This document shows, piece by piece, positions 33,641-42,778 of a DNA stretch of 46,281 bases. Under the pieces are notes generated by a model. That model was not told the DNA's origin. It ran no database searches and saw nothing but the letters and a program-made list of their open reading frames with translations. Positions within the stretch are counted from its first letter, which is position 1. Each line of letters opens with the position of its first letter. The stretch is from Geobacter sp. UBA698 (GTDB taxonomy: Bacteria > Desulfobacterota > Desulfuromonadia > Geobacterales > Pseudopelobacteraceae): assembly GCA_002298925.1 (NCBI GenBank), contig DBMM01000124.1, positions 1 to 46,281 of the forward strand, read 5' to 3'. A program made the translations under genes and the position numbers.

Positions 33641-36415
33641 CTATTTTACCGCCGCGGTGCACTTGGGGCAGATCCCGGCGTGGGCCGCATCACTGCCCAG
33701 CTCTTCACTGTAGCACCAGCAGCGCTCGCACTTCTCACCAGGCGCGGCCGTTACCTGTACCTTGAGGCCTTCAACGGTTTCGGAGTTCCAGCAGTCGCCG
33801 CTGATCTCTTCCAGCAGTGACACCTTGGAGACAATAAAGATGCTGGGCAGCTCTGTCTGGTATTCGCGCAGGAAGCCGAGCAGTTCGGCCGGTGCGCTGA
33901 TGGTAATGGCGGCATCCAGGGGGTGGCCGATGGTCTTGGCTGTGCGGGCCACCTCCAGCGCCTTGGATACGTCGCCGCGCACCTTCATGATCCGTTCCCA
34001 GCGTTCCACCAGCGCATCGTCCTTCAATTCAGGCTGCAGCTTGGGAAAAGCGGCCAGGTGAACACTGGCCTCATGGTCGCCCGGCAGATAGGCCCAGGTT
34101 TCGTCGGCGGTAAAGGAGAGCACCGGTGCGATCAGGCGCAGCAGGCTGTCCAGGATGCGGTACATGACGGTCTGGGCGCTGCGGCGCTCCAGGGAGTCCT
34201 TCTTGCTGGTGTAGACCCGGTCCTTGAGGATGTCCAGGTAGAAGGCGCTCATCTCCACGGTGCAGAAGCCGTTGACGGCATGGTAGAGCACGTGGAATTC
34301 GTAATCGTTGTAGCAGGCCAGCACCTTTTCCTTGAGCAGTTCCAGCTGGTGCAGTGCCCAGCGGTCGATTTCCGGCATGCGGGCCGGCTCGATGCTGTCC
34401 CGGGCGGGATCGAAATCGCTGATATTGCCCAGGATGTAGCGGCAGGTGTTGCGGATGCGGCGGTAGGCTTCCGACAGGCGCGTCAGGATCTCCTGGGAGA
34501 TGCGGATGTCGTCGCGGTAGTCCTGGGCCGCCACCCACAGGCGCAGGATTTCGGCGCCGTACTTCTTGATGACCTCTTCCGGGGCCACCACGTTGCCGAC
34601 CGACTTGCTCATCTTGCGGCCGGAGCCGTCCACCACGAAGCCGTGGGTCAGGACATTCTTGTAGGGGGCGCGGCCGCGGGTGCCGACGCTCTCCAGCAGC
34701 GAGGAGTGGAACCAGCCGCGATGCTGGTCGCTCCCCTCCAGGTACATGTCGGCCGGCGAGCCCAGCTTGGCGTTCGGCTCCAGCACGGCGGCGTGGGAGA
34801 CGCCCGAGTCGAACCAGACATCCAGAATGTCGTTTTCCTTTTCAAAGGAGGCCGCCCCGCATTTCGGGCAGGTCGTGCCGGCCGGGAGCAGTTTCTCCGC
34901 CGACCAGTCGAACCAGACATCGGAACTGTGCTCCTTGAAGATTTCGGCGATATGGTCCATCAGTATTCCGTCAGCGATGTACTCGCCGCAGGCGGAGCAG
35001 GAGAAGGCCGTGATCGGTACACCCCAGGAGCGCTGGCGTGAAACGCACCAGTCGGGACGGTTCTCGATCATGCCGTAGATCCGCTCGCGGCCCCATTTGG
35101 GGATCCACTGCACCTGGTCGATGGCCTCCAGCGCCTTGGCACGCAGGTCGTTCGCGTTCATGCTGATGAACCACTGCTCGGTGGCGCGAAAGATGATCGG
35201 CTTCTTGCAGCGCCAGCAGTGGGGGTAGGAGTGGGAGATCTTGGAGGTCTGCAGCAGGGCGCCCACCTCGGTCAGCTTGGCAATCACGCTCTCGTTGGCG
35301 GCAAAGACCTGCTGGCCGCCGAAAAACTCCAGGGTGGAGATGTACTTGCCGTGGTTGTCGACCGGGTTGTAGATATCCAGCCCTTCCTTCAGGGCCAGTT
35401 CGTAGTCTTCCTGGCCATGACCGGGGGCGGTGTGGACGCAGCCGGTGCCGGCTTCCAGGGTGACATGCTCGCCCAAGAGGATGATCGAGTCGCGGTCATA
35501 GAAGGGATGAGCGGCCCGTTTGCGCTCCAAAGCCGTGGCGGAGAAGGTGGCCAGCACGCTGCCGGTCAGACCGGTGGCGTGCTGGAAGCTGTCCTTGAGC
35601 CCTGCGGCCACGATCAGCACACCCTGCTCGGTGTCCAGCGCCACGTAGTCGAACTCGGGGTGCATGGCCACGGCCAGGTTGGCCGGAATGGTCCAGGGGG
35701 TGGTGGTCCAGATGACCACATAGGTCTGCCTGTCGGCCAGGGCCGGGATGGCGGCGGAGAGATCGTCCTTGATGGCGAAGCGGACATAGATGGAAGGGGA
35801 GGTGTGGTCGGCATACTCCACCTCGGCTTCGGCCAGGGCGGTCACGCAGGACGAGCACCAGTGCACCGGTTTCTTGCCCCGGTAGAGTCCGCCGTTGTGG
35901 GCGAATTTGGCCAGCTCGCCGGCGGTCAGCCCCTCGTATTCGTAATTCATGGTCAGGTAGGGGTGCTCCCAGTCACCCAGCACCCCCAGGCGCCTGAACT
36001 CCTCCTTCTGGATATCGATGAACTTGGCGGCATACTCGCGGCAGAGCTTGCGCATCTGCAGTTTGGAGACCTCGTGCTTCTTCGATCCCAGGTTTTTCTC
36101 CACCTGCAGTTCGATCGGCAGGCCGTGGCAGTCCCAGCCCGGCACATAGGGGGCGTGAAAGCCTTCCATGCGCTTCCCTTTCAGGATGATGTCCTTGAGG
36201 ATCTTGTTGAGGGCGTGGCCGATGTGGATATGGCCGTTGGCGTAGGGAGGGCCGTCGTGCAGCACATAGCGCGGCTTGTCCTGTCCGGATTGCTCCAGGG
36301 CGGCATACAGGCCGTTCTGCTCCCATTTGGCTAGAATTTCCGGCTCACGCTGGGCCAGGTTGGCTTTCATGGGGAAATCGGTCTGGGGCAGGTTAAGGGT
36401 GTCTTTATATTCCAT
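33641..36415 (-). CDS. ileS: Isoleucyl-tRNA synthetase
   Basis: 924 residues, normal length. HIGH motif in PYANGHIHIGHALNK near the N-terminus, the CP1 editing domain (WTTTPWTIPANLAVAMHP), the KMSKS motif in GRKMSKSVGNVV, an anticodon-binding domain, and a C-terminal zinc finger (CERCWCYSEELG ... GICPKC). Start ATG 36415. It charges tRNA-Ile. The promoter lies about 45 nt upstream and the gene leads into lspA. Confidence 0.97.
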   Translation of the reverse strand: MEYKDTLNLPQTDFPMKANLAQREPEILAKWEQNGLYAALEQSGQDKPRYVLHDGPPYANGHIHIGHALNKILKDIILKGKRMEGFHAPYVPGWDCHGLPIELQVEKNLGSKKHEVSKLQMRKLCREYAAKFIDIQKEEFRRLGVLGDWEHPYLTMNYEYEGLTAGELAKFAHNGGLYRGKKPVHWCSSCVTALAEAEVEYADHTSPSIYVRFAIKDDLSAAIPALADRQTYVVIWTTTPWTIPANLAVAMHPEFDYVALDTEQGVLIVAAGLKDSFQHATGLTGSVLATFSATALERKRAAHPFYDRDSIILLGEHVTLEAGTGCVHTAPGHGQEDYELALKEGLDIYNPVDNHGKYISTLEFFGGQQVFAANESVIAKLTEVGALLQTSKISHSYPHCWRCKKPIIFRATEQWFISMNANDLRAKALEAIDQVQWIPKWGRERIYGMIENRPDWCVSRQRSWGVPITAFSCSACGEYIADGILMDHIAEIFKEHSSDVWFDWSAEKLLPAGTTCPKCGAASFEKENDILDVWFDSGVSHAAVLEPNAKLGSPADMYLEGSDQHRGWFHSSLLESVGTRGRAPYKNVLTHGFVVDGSGRKMSKSVGNVVAPEEVIKKYGAEILRLWVAAQDYRDDIRISQEILTRLSEAYRRIRNTCRYILGNISDFDPARDSIEPARMPEIDRWALHQLELLKEKVLACYNDYEFHVLYHAVNGFCTVEMSAFYLDILKDRVYTSKKDSLERRSAQTVMYRILDSLLRLIAPVLSFTADETWAYLPGDHEASVHLAAFPKLQPELKDDALVERWERIMKVRGDVSKALEVARTAKTIGHPLDAAITISAPAELLGFLREYQTELPSIFIVSKVSLLEEISGDCWNSETVEGLKVQVTAAPGEKCERCWCYSEELGSDAAHAGICPKCTAAVK

Positions 36416-36456
36416 GGGAAACGTCTCCTCGGCGTAAATTTCTGCAAAATTGAACT

Positions 36457-36485
36457 AAATTACAGAGACACAGCTGAAATGTCAA
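36457..36485 (-). promoter_or_regulatory. Sigma70-type promoter of ileS-lspA
   Basis: Minus strand TTGACA (36480-36485), 17-bp spacer, TAATTT (36457-36462). The short leader shows no T-box specifier structure. Confidence 0.65.
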
Positions 36486-36601
36486 GGAAAGCGGCCATCT
36501 TCTCCTGCGTATGGCCAGCGGTAAAAAACAGGCTTCACAAATGGGTTTTGAGCCATGTATGCTAAGCCCCCGAACCGATTTCATTCGTTATGGAGTGCTC
36601 C

Positions 36602-38212
36602 ATGTTCACGGTTCCCAAATTTCCTAAATGGCAAGGCCAGCATCGCATCCACAGCCGGCGTCTGATGATATATACCGGTGTGCTGGTCCTGTTCTGGACG
36701 CTGCTGCTCGCCGCATCCTTTGAAAGGGACTACCATCTTCATCAGCAGGAGGTGCTGCTCATCAGCCGCGGCGAAGCGCAGGCGGCCCTTGACCGTGACA
36801 ACCTCTACCGTGTCTGGGCCACCCGTCACGGCGGGGTCTATGTCCCCATATCCCCCACCACACCACCCAACCCGTTTCTTTCCCATGTACCTGAACGGGA
36901 TATCACCACTCCTTCCGGCAAGGCGCTGACACTGCTCAACCCCGCCTACATGACCCGCCAGGTATACGAACTGGCAGAAGAGCAGGGTATGGTCGGGCGC
37001 GGGCATCTGACCAGCCTGAATGCGTTGCGGCCGGAGAACAGGCCCGACAAGTGGGAGGAACAGGCCCTCAGGGCTTTTGAAAAGGGGGTAGACGAAGTCA
37101 GCGCCGTACAGGTCATGGAAGGGCAGAAGTACATGCGCCTGATGCGCCCCTTTGTGACCGAACAGCCCTGCCTGAAATGCCATGCGCAGCAGGGTTACAA
37201 AGCCGGTGATATCCGTGGCGGTGTCAGCGTTTCCATCCCGCTTGCCCGCTTGCAGGAAGCCACCCGTCAGCATGTGGTCGAGGAGGGCGTTTTCCATGGT
37301 ATGCTCTGGCTGTTCGGCACGGTAACCCTGGCGGTCGGCTTCCGCCAGCTCAACCGCAGCGCCGGCTCGCTTCAGGAACAGGCAAGATTGCTGGAAGAAG
37401 AGATTGCCGAGCGGCATATTGCGGAGGAACAGCTGGCGGTCAAACAGTTTCAACTGGAGGCTCTCAATCAGTCCCTGGAAACCCGCATCACCCAGGCCGT
37501 GGCCGAACTGCGCCAGAAGGACGATACCCTGATTCAGCAGGGGCGTCTGGCCGCCATGGGGGAAATGATCAACAACATTGCCCACCAGTGGCGTCAGCCG
37601 CTCAACAACCTGGGACTGTTGATCCAGAACATGGAACTGATGGAAGAGGCCGGTGAACTCACCCGCGAATCTCTTCATGCCGATGTCAAAGATGCCATGG
37701 AGATGATCATGTTCATGTCACATACCATCGACGACTTCCGGGATTTTTTCCGCCAGGACAAGAAGCGCGTGGCGATCCTGGTCAAGAAACGGGTCGCCAC
37801 ATCCCTGGACTTTGTGGCTGCCATGCTGAAGGACAACTCGATCAGCTGGAATCTGGACGGCGATGATGATGTGACCGCCATGGGGTATCCCAACGAGTTT
37901 TCCCAGGTGCTGCTGAACATCCTGAACAACGCCAGGGACGCACTGCTGGAGCGGCGTGTCCAGCGACCCTGCATCTCGGTCAGGGTCTTTAACGATAAGG
38001 GCCGGGCAGTGGTGACGGTAACAGACAACGCCGGCGGCATAGCGCCCGAGATACTGCCCAAGGTTTTCGATCCTTACTTCACCACCAAGGAACCGGGCAA
38101 GGGGACCGGTATCGGTCTGTACATGTCCAAGGTGATCATCGAGAAACATATGAACGGGAGGCTTGCGGTTCGCAATACGGATGGGGGTGCTGAATTCAGA
38201 ATCGAGCTGTAA
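36602..38212 (+). CDS. Heme-binding sensor histidine kinase (DUF3365/Tll0287-like sensor)
   Basis: 536 residues from ATG 36602, which has GGAG 7 nt upstream; ATG 36590 is in frame but lacks a ribosome site. TM1 (about 22-39) and TM2 (about 229-248) flank a periplasmic domain that contains NPAYMTRQVYEL, RPFVTEQPCLKCH and GDIRGGVSVSIPL, the Tll0287/DUF3365-type c-heme sensor with its CxxCH at 190-194. A coiled coil leads to the kinase core: phospho-His in NNIAHQWRQPLNN (H328), N-box LNILNNARDALLE, G-boxes DNAGGIAPEI and GKGTGIGLYMSK. A redox or ligand role is inferred from the heme. No response regulator is adjacent. Confidence 0.93.
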   Translation: MFTVPKFPKWQGQHRIHSRRLMIYTGVLVLFWTLLLAASFERDYHLHQQEVLLISRGEAQAALDRDNLYRVWATRHGGVYVPISPTTPPNPFLSHVPERDITTPSGKALTLLNPAYMTRQVYELAEEQGMVGRGHLTSLNALRPENRPDKWEEQALRAFEKGVDEVSAVQVMEGQKYMRLMRPFVTEQPCLKCHAQQGYKAGDIRGGVSVSIPLARLQEATRQHVVEEGVFHGMLWLFGTVTLAVGFRQLNRSAGSLQEQARLLEEEIAERHIAEEQLAVKQFQLEALNQSLETRITQAVAELRQKDDTLIQQGRLAAMGEMINNIAHQWRQPLNNLGLLIQNMELMEEAGELTRESLHADVKDAMEMIMFMSHTIDDFRDFFRQDKKRVAILVKKRVATSLDFVAAMLKDNSISWNLDGDDDVTAMGYPNEFSQVLLNILNNARDALLERRVQRPCISVRVFNDKGRAVVTVTDNAGGIAPEILPKVFDPYFTTKEPGKGTGIGLYMSKVIIEKHMNGRLAVRNTDGGAEFRIEL

Positions 38213-38266
38213 GCGTCTCCGGGACCCGACCATGGGGCCGCCAAAGCTTTGCTTGACCCTGCTGTG

Positions 38267-38284
38267 GTGAATTGTTATATTCAC
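38267..38284. repeat. Inverted repeat GTGAAT-N6-ATTCAC
   Basis: Perfect 6-bp inverted repeat in the AT-rich gap (38213-38443) between the kinase and the adenosyltransferase. It could be an operator or a weak terminator stem. The rest of this 231-nt gap shows no gene and no cobalamin-riboswitch core. Confidence 0.4.
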
Positions 38285-38443
38285 AAAATTATTGTTTTAT
38301 TATTCCGTAATCAGGATATTGTGACGGCCAGAGCGGCTCGGTTGTCTGCAGCTGCCGGATAACTGGGTTGTCATCCGCATTGGCGGCGAGGGAATGCGGG
38401 TATTCCTGGAAAGAATCCGCTTTGACTTCAAGGGGGAATGATG

Positions 38444-38968
38444 ATGCTGGAGCGAGGCTGCGTGCAGGTGTACACCGGTGACGGCAAGGGCAAGACGACC
38501 GCATCCCTGGGACTGGCCCTGCGCGCCGTGGGCCGCGGGCTGCGGGTGTGCGTGTTCCAGTTCATCAAGGGGGGCGGCCCCTATGGCGAGCATCTTATTG
38601 CCGAGAAGCTGGCCCCGCTTCTGACCATCATCCAGAGTGGCCGGCCGGGTTGGGTCAACACCAAGGATATCAGCGAAGACCGGCGGGTGGCCCAGGAAGC
38701 CCTGGAGCAGGCCAGACAGATCCTGACTTCCGGCAATTACGACCTAGTGGTCATGGATGAAATCAACGGGGCGGTCGGTTTCGGTCTGATCGACGTGGAA
38801 CAGGTGCTGGAACTGATCCGTCAGAAGCCCCAGTCGGTGGAGCTGGTCCTGACCGGCCGCAATGCCGACGAGCAGGTCATGGCAGCCGCCGATCTGGTGA
38901 CCGAGATGCGTGAGATCAAGCACTACTACAAATCAGGTGTGCCGGCCCGCAGCGGTATCGAGATGTAG
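38444..38968 (+). CDS. cobO: Cob(I)alamin/corrinoid adenosyltransferase (CobO/BtuR type)
   Basis: 174 residues. Of three consecutive ATG codons (38438, 38441, 38444) the third has the best spacing to AGGGGG. Signatures: VQVYTGDGKGKTTASLGLAL (P-loop), FQFIKGG, YDLVVMDEINGAVGFGLI (Walker B) and VLTGRNADEQVMAAADLVTEM. It adds the adenosyl group to corrinoid to make adenosylcobalamin, the cofactor of methylmalonyl-CoA mutase, whose B12-binding subunit is encoded 50 nt downstream. Confidence 0.94.
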   Translation: MLERGCVQVYTGDGKGKTTASLGLALRAVGRGLRVCVFQFIKGGGPYGEHLIAEKLAPLLTIIQSGRPGWVNTKDISEDRRVAQEALEQARQILTSGNYDLVVMDEINGAVGFGLIDVEQVLELIRQKPQSVELVLTGRNADEQVMAAADLVTEMREIKHYYKSGVPARSGIEM

Positions 38969-39017
38969 CCGAAAACCTGGTACGGTCTGTTTACAATAAA
39001 GAAGGAGGTAATCCAGA

Positions 39018-39422
39018 ATGGCTTCAAGAACATTGCGAGTTTTAGTAGGTAAACCGGGGCTGGACGGCCATGACCGCGGTGCCAAGATCATTGCCAGGGC
39101 TTTCCGCGATGCCGGTTTCGAAGTGATTTATACCGGACTGCACCAGACCCCGGAGCAGATCGTGGCTGCTGCCATCCAGGAGGATGTGGACTGTGTCGGC
39201 CTGTCGATCCTGTCCGGTGCCCACAATACACTGCTGCCGCGTGTCTGCCAGCTGCTGAAGGAAAAGAACGCCAACGACATCAAGGTCTTTGGCGGCGGCG
39301 TCATTCCCGAAGATGATATCCCCGGCCTCAAGGCGGCCGGCATTGCCGCGGTTTTTACCCCCGGCACCTCCACCGAAGATATCGTCAAGTGGATCGGCGA
39401 CAACATCCAGCCGCGCGCCTGA
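39018..39422 (+). CDS. Methylmalonyl-CoA mutase small/C-terminal subunit (B12-binding)
   Basis: 134 residues, start after AAGGAGGTAATCC. Only the cobalamin-binding Rossmann domain is present: KPGLDGHDRGAKIIARAF (DxHxxG, His lower ligand), VGLSILSGAHNTL and KVFGGGVIPEDD. It corresponds to the separate C-terminal subunit of a two-part mutase; the catalytic large subunit is not in the window. It is preceded by the adenosyltransferase and followed by MeaB. Confidence 0.93.
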   Translation: MASRTLRVLVGKPGLDGHDRGAKIIARAFRDAGFEVIYTGLHQTPEQIVAAAIQEDVDCVGLSILSGAHNTLLPRVCQLLKEKNANDIKVFGGGVIPEDDIPGLKAAGIAAVFTPGTSTEDIVKWIGDNIQPRA

Positions 39423-39665
39423 TCAAGCAGGGAATGGGGACCTGTGGCCAGAGAGCAGGAATGCTTCCCGGCTGCTGGACCCCTGTCCCGGATTCCGATT
39501 GCGCCCTATTGAATAACTCCGCATAGAAACCCGCAACAGGGTCGGCAATGTCCTGCTGGTCTCCGGTTTCCGCTTCAATTGGCTGGGCCTCGCAACCATG
39601 CGACTGCTCAAGCAGCTCCCGGTCGGAACCCTCTCCAGCCTATTCTCCTTTAACAGGAACAAATC
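39423..39665. other. 243-nt gap without a convincing gene
   Basis: Between the mutase subunit and meaB. Frames through it are short and lack ribosome sites; I see no strong hairpin, repeat or promoter. Confidence 0.5.
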
Positions 39666-40613
39666 ATGTCACTCTCAGAAAAGGTTCTCAGCGGCGATGT
39701 CCGTGCCGCCGCGCGACTGATGCGCGATATCGACGATGCCCGCCCGTCGGCGACCGAAGAGCTCAAGCAGCTCTACGGGCGCACCGGCAATGCCTACATC
39801 ATCGGCATCACCGGGCCGCCGGGCGCCGGAAAATCGACCCTGGTCGACCAGCTGACCGCCTCCTTCCGCCAGCAGGGCAAGAAGGTGGGGGTAGTGGCCA
39901 TTGATCCCACCAGCCCTTTCACCGGCGGTGCCATTCTGGGGGACCGCATCCGCATGAACCGCCATGCCACGGACGAGGGGGTCTTTATCCGCAGTCTGGC
40001 CACCCGTGGCGCCCTGGGCGGCCTGTCCCGTTCCACCTCCGACGTGGCGCTGGTGCTGGATGCCATGGGTATGGATATCATCATCATCGAGACCGTTGGC
40101 GTCGGGCAGGATGAAGTCGACATCGTCAAGGCCGCCCACACTACCTGCGTGGTGATGGTGCCGGGGCTGGGGGACGATATTCAGGCCATCAAGGCCGGTA
40201 TTCTGGAGATCGGCGATGTATTCGTGGTCAACAAGGCCGACCGGGAGGGGGTTGACCGCACTGCCCGGGAACTGGAAACCATGCTGGAGATGCGCAATGC
40301 CGCCGCAGGGAGCTGGAGTCCCCAGGTGCTCAAGGTCGAGGCTCAGCGCGGAGCCGGCATTGAGGCGCTGGTCGACCAGATCCGGGCTCACCGCGATTTT
40401 CTGTTTGCCAGCGGCACCATCGATAATTTACTGCGTGAAAGAAACCAGCGTCATTTTGTCGACATCCTGCGGGACAGCCTTTATCGTCGCGTGATGGACT
40501 TCATGGAGCAGGACGCTGTTCTGGCACGGGTTCTGGACGGAATGGGCGCCGGCACCCTTGACCCCTATTCGGCAGCGGAAGATGTGATTGCCGGAATGCT
40601 GAAAAAAGGGTAA
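39666..40613 (+). CDS. meaB: Methylmalonyl-CoA mutase-associated GTPase MeaB
   Basis: 315 residues, normal length. The G3E P-loop GPPGAGKSTLVDQLT, switch region DPTSPFTGGAILGDRIRM, FIRSLATRGALGGLS, ETVGVGQDEVDIV and the NKAD motif are all present. MeaB loads adenosylcobalamin into methylmalonyl-CoA mutase and protects it from inactivation. It lies after the B12-binding subunit and before EcfT/EcfA. Confidence 0.96.
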   Translation: MSLSEKVLSGDVRAAARLMRDIDDARPSATEELKQLYGRTGNAYIIGITGPPGAGKSTLVDQLTASFRQQGKKVGVVAIDPTSPFTGGAILGDRIRMNRHATDEGVFIRSLATRGALGGLSRSTSDVALVLDAMGMDIIIIETVGVGQDEVDIVKAAHTTCVVMVPGLGDDIQAIKAGILEIGDVFVVNKADREGVDRTARELETMLEMRNAAAGSWSPQVLKVEAQRGAGIEALVDQIRAHRDFLFASGTIDNLLRERNQRHFVDILRDSLYRRVMDFMEQDAVLARVLDGMGAGTLDPYSAAEDVIAGMLKKG

Positions 40614-40628
40614 TCTCGCGATCATGGG

Positions 40629-41411
40629 ATGCATTTCAGTAGCGGGGTTTCTGTGAGACACATGTATCGCCCACATACCGGCAATGCCCTTACGGCGAAA
40701 ATCGACCCGCGCATCCGCCTGTTGGCAGCCTTCCTGCTGCTTGCCCTGGTGGTCAGTTCGGGCAGCGGCAATTTCCCCTGGCTGGTGGCTGGTGTCTGTC
40801 TGCCGGCGGCCCTGCTGTGCGGTATGGGGGTGCGGGTGCTTTGTCTGCGTCTGCTGCACCCCCTGTTCATCGTCACGTTGATCCTGGTGCTCAAGGTATT
40901 CCTGGGGGGCGGTCACGCTGCAGTTGTCCTGCAGGTTGGCGGTTTTGCCCTCAGGGCCCACCCGGCCGGATTGCAGGAGGGGCTGCAGGTTGCCGCCCGC
41001 ATTATGGGGGCCGTATCGGTGGCCGTGCTGCTCAGCCAGGTGATGACCTTCACCGAAACCATGGCGGCGCTGGCCTGGCTGAGAGTTCCACGCGGTCTGG
41101 TGGATGTTTCCCTGTTTGCCTGGCGCTCGCTGTTCATGCTCTATGACGATGCCAGCGTAGTTTACACGGCCCAGAAGAACCGTCTGGGTTACTGCGGCCT
41201 GCGTCGCGGTCTGCGTTCCTTCGGCGCCATGGCCGGCATGTTGACCATCCGGGCCTTTGACGGCAGCCAGTCCATGACCACAGCCATGACCCAGCGCGGC
41301 TATGATGGTACCTTGCCACTTCTGAGCGGTTCGCGCCTCAGACCGGCCCAGATAACCGGTCTGCTGGTTTTCGCCCTGGCAGCGGCAACAGCCTGGAAGC
41401 TGCAGAACTGA
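40629..41411 (+). CDS. Energy-coupling factor transporter transmembrane protein (EcfT/CbiQ)
   Basis: 260 residues from ATG 40629; ATG 40662 or GTG 40653 are plausible starts. About five to six TM segments and the family's cytoplasmic coupling motifs: AKIDPRIRLLAAFLLLAL at the N-terminus, RVPRGLVDVSLFAWRSLFM and the C-terminal GYDGTLP region. EcfT couples ATPase to the substrate-binding S component. CbiQ-type members serve cobalt/nickel uptake, which would fit the B12 neighbours. It ends 2 nt before the ATPase gene. Confidence 0.9.
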   Translation: MHFSSGVSVRHMYRPHTGNALTAKIDPRIRLLAAFLLLALVVSSGSGNFPWLVAGVCLPAALLCGMGVRVLCLRLLHPLFIVTLILVLKVFLGGGHAAVVLQVGGFALRAHPAGLQEGLQVAARIMGAVSVAVLLSQVMTFTETMAALAWLRVPRGLVDVSLFAWRSLFMLYDDASVVYTAQKNRLGYCGLRRGLRSFGAMAGMLTIRAFDGSQSMTTAMTQRGYDGTLPLLSGSRLRPAQITGLLVFALAAATAWKLQN

Positions 41412-41413
41412 TC

Positions 41414-42265
41414 ATGACACCCCCCCGCCTCTCAGCCCGTATCGATTCCTTCCGCTATCCGGACGGCACTGTGGCTCTTTCCGGCATCCATCTGGATGTC
41501 GCTCGGGGAGAGTTCTGCGCCATCCTCGGTTCCAACGGTTCCGGAAAAACCACGCTGCTGAGATTGCTGGACGGCATTGCCAGGGATTTCAGCGGAACTG
41601 TCCTGCTGGACGGCGACGATATCCGCCGTCTCTCGCCCCGCCAGATATACAGCAAGGTCGGGCTGGTATTCCAGAATCCGGACGACCAGCTTTTTGCCCA
41701 TTCGGTTTATGAGGATGTGGCCTTCGGTCCCCGCAACATGGAGCTGGGTGAGGCTGAGGTTGCACGGCGGGTAGCCGCTGCACTGGAAGCGGTCGAGATG
41801 ACGGAACTGGCTACCAAGGATATCCACAATCTCAGTTATGGCCAGAAGAAGCGGGTCTGTATCGCCGGTCTGCTGGCCATGGGGCACGAGATTCTGCTGC
41901 TGGACGAACCGACCGCCGGTCTGGATCCCATGGGTGAATACCGCATGATGGAGCTTTTGACCCGCCTGAATCGGGAGTCGGGCGTGACGATCGTCATGGC
42001 CACCCATAGTGTCGATCTGGTGCCGGTCTTTCTCAACCGGCTGCATATCCTCAGCAGGGGTGTGCTGGTGCGCAGCGGCACGCCGGAGGAGGTCTTCAAT
42101 GCCGGGGAGGATCTGGCCAGTGTAAAGCTGCGCCTGCCCTATATTGCCGAATTGATTCACCGCCTGAAAACCGGCGACAATCTGCCCTTCAAGCGCTTGC
42201 CGCTGACGGTCGGCGAGGCGCGCCGCGAGATTCTGGAGGCCTTTGCTCAACGGGATGCCGGGTAG
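41414..42265 (+). CDS. cbiO: Energy-coupling factor transporter ATPase (EcfA/CbiO)
   Basis: 283 residues. Walker A GSNGSGKTTLLRLLDG, Q-loop VGLVFQNPDDQLFAHSVYEDVAFGPRN (characteristic of ECF ATPases), signature LSYGQKKRVCIAGLLAM, Walker B ILLLDEPTAGLDP and the H-loop ATHSVD. Energises an ECF transporter with the EcfT gene 2 nt upstream. A CbiM-type cobalt or other substrate-binding partner is not encoded in this window. Confidence 0.95.
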   Translation: MTPPRLSARIDSFRYPDGTVALSGIHLDVARGEFCAILGSNGSGKTTLLRLLDGIARDFSGTVLLDGDDIRRLSPRQIYSKVGLVFQNPDDQLFAHSVYEDVAFGPRNMELGEAEVARRVAAALEAVEMTELATKDIHNLSYGQKKRVCIAGLLAMGHEILLLDEPTAGLDPMGEYRMMELLTRLNRESGVTIVMATHSVDLVPVFLNRLHILSRGVLVRSGTPEEVFNAGEDLASVKLRLPYIAELIHRLKTGDNLPFKRLPLTVGEARREILEAFAQRDAG

Positions 42266-42310
42266 AGTGTTTTCAAGCCGGTTCTGCTTGCGGGGGCGCT
42301 TTAAATTCGA

Positions 42311-42338
42311 TTGATGTATCAGCGTTTTGTACTATAAT
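42311..42338 (+). promoter_or_regulatory. Sigma70-type promoter of the DUF948-YtxH pair
   Basis: TTGATG (42311-42316), 16-bp spacer, TATAAT (42333-42338), giving a leader of about 35 nt to ATG 42381. Confidence 0.65.
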
Positions 42339-42380
42339 TACTTCATTGACAAATTTTATTGTATTGATTGGAGATATTCT

Positions 42381-42776
42381 ATGACCCTTACCGAAATCGC
42401 TCTGCTGGTTATTGTGATTACTTTTGCCGTCCTGGTGCTGGCATTGGTGCCAACCCTGCTGGCCGTGCGGAAGTCGGCGGCCTCGGTCGGTTCCCTGGCG
42501 GACATGGTGCACAATGAACTGCGCCCGACCCTGAAGGAGCTGTCCACACTGGTTGCGGAGCTGAAAACGGTTAGTGCCGGCGTGTCCGAGCATACTGACG
42601 ACGTCAGGCGTTTCATGTTGTCGCTGGGGGAAGCCGGTGAAAACCTGCATACCATCAACCGTACGGTCGGGGTTGTAACCGGTGTACTCAGCTCGGCTTC
42701 GGTCTGGGTGACCGGCGCCAAGGTGGCTGGAAAATACGCAATTGAACGTTATCTTAAAAAACGGGGAGGAAAATGA
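42381..42776 (+). CDS. DUF948-like membrane-anchored protein
   Basis: 131 residues from ATG 42381 after GGAGAT; upstream in-frame ATG lies over the promoter. N-terminal TM segment (about 5-27: LVIVITFAVLVLALVPTLLAV) followed by a helical, coiled-coil-like domain (LADMVHNELRPTLKELSTLV ...) and a small hydrophobic region. This pattern is typical of DUF948 general-stress proteins. It is translationally coupled to the YtxH gene. Confidence 0.8.
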   Translation: MTLTEIALLVIVITFAVLVLALVPTLLAVRKSAASVGSLADMVHNELRPTLKELSTLVAELKTVSAGVSEHTDDVRRFMLSLGEAGENLHTINRTVGVVTGVLSSASVWVTGAKVAGKYAIERYLKKRGGK

Positions 42777-42778
42777 CC

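Noticed and set aside
36416..36600. T-box leader upstream of ileS
   Set aside because: The leader is too short and lacks the T-box and specifier stem; only a plain promoter is visible.
38213..38443. Cobalamin riboswitch ahead of the adenosyltransferase
   Set aside because: I looked for the B12-box and its partner elements and did not find them; only a short inverted repeat is present.
39423..39662. 79-codon minus-strand frame in the gap before meaB
   Set aside because: Ser/Arg-rich sequence without a ribosome site and facing the operon; not credible as a gene.
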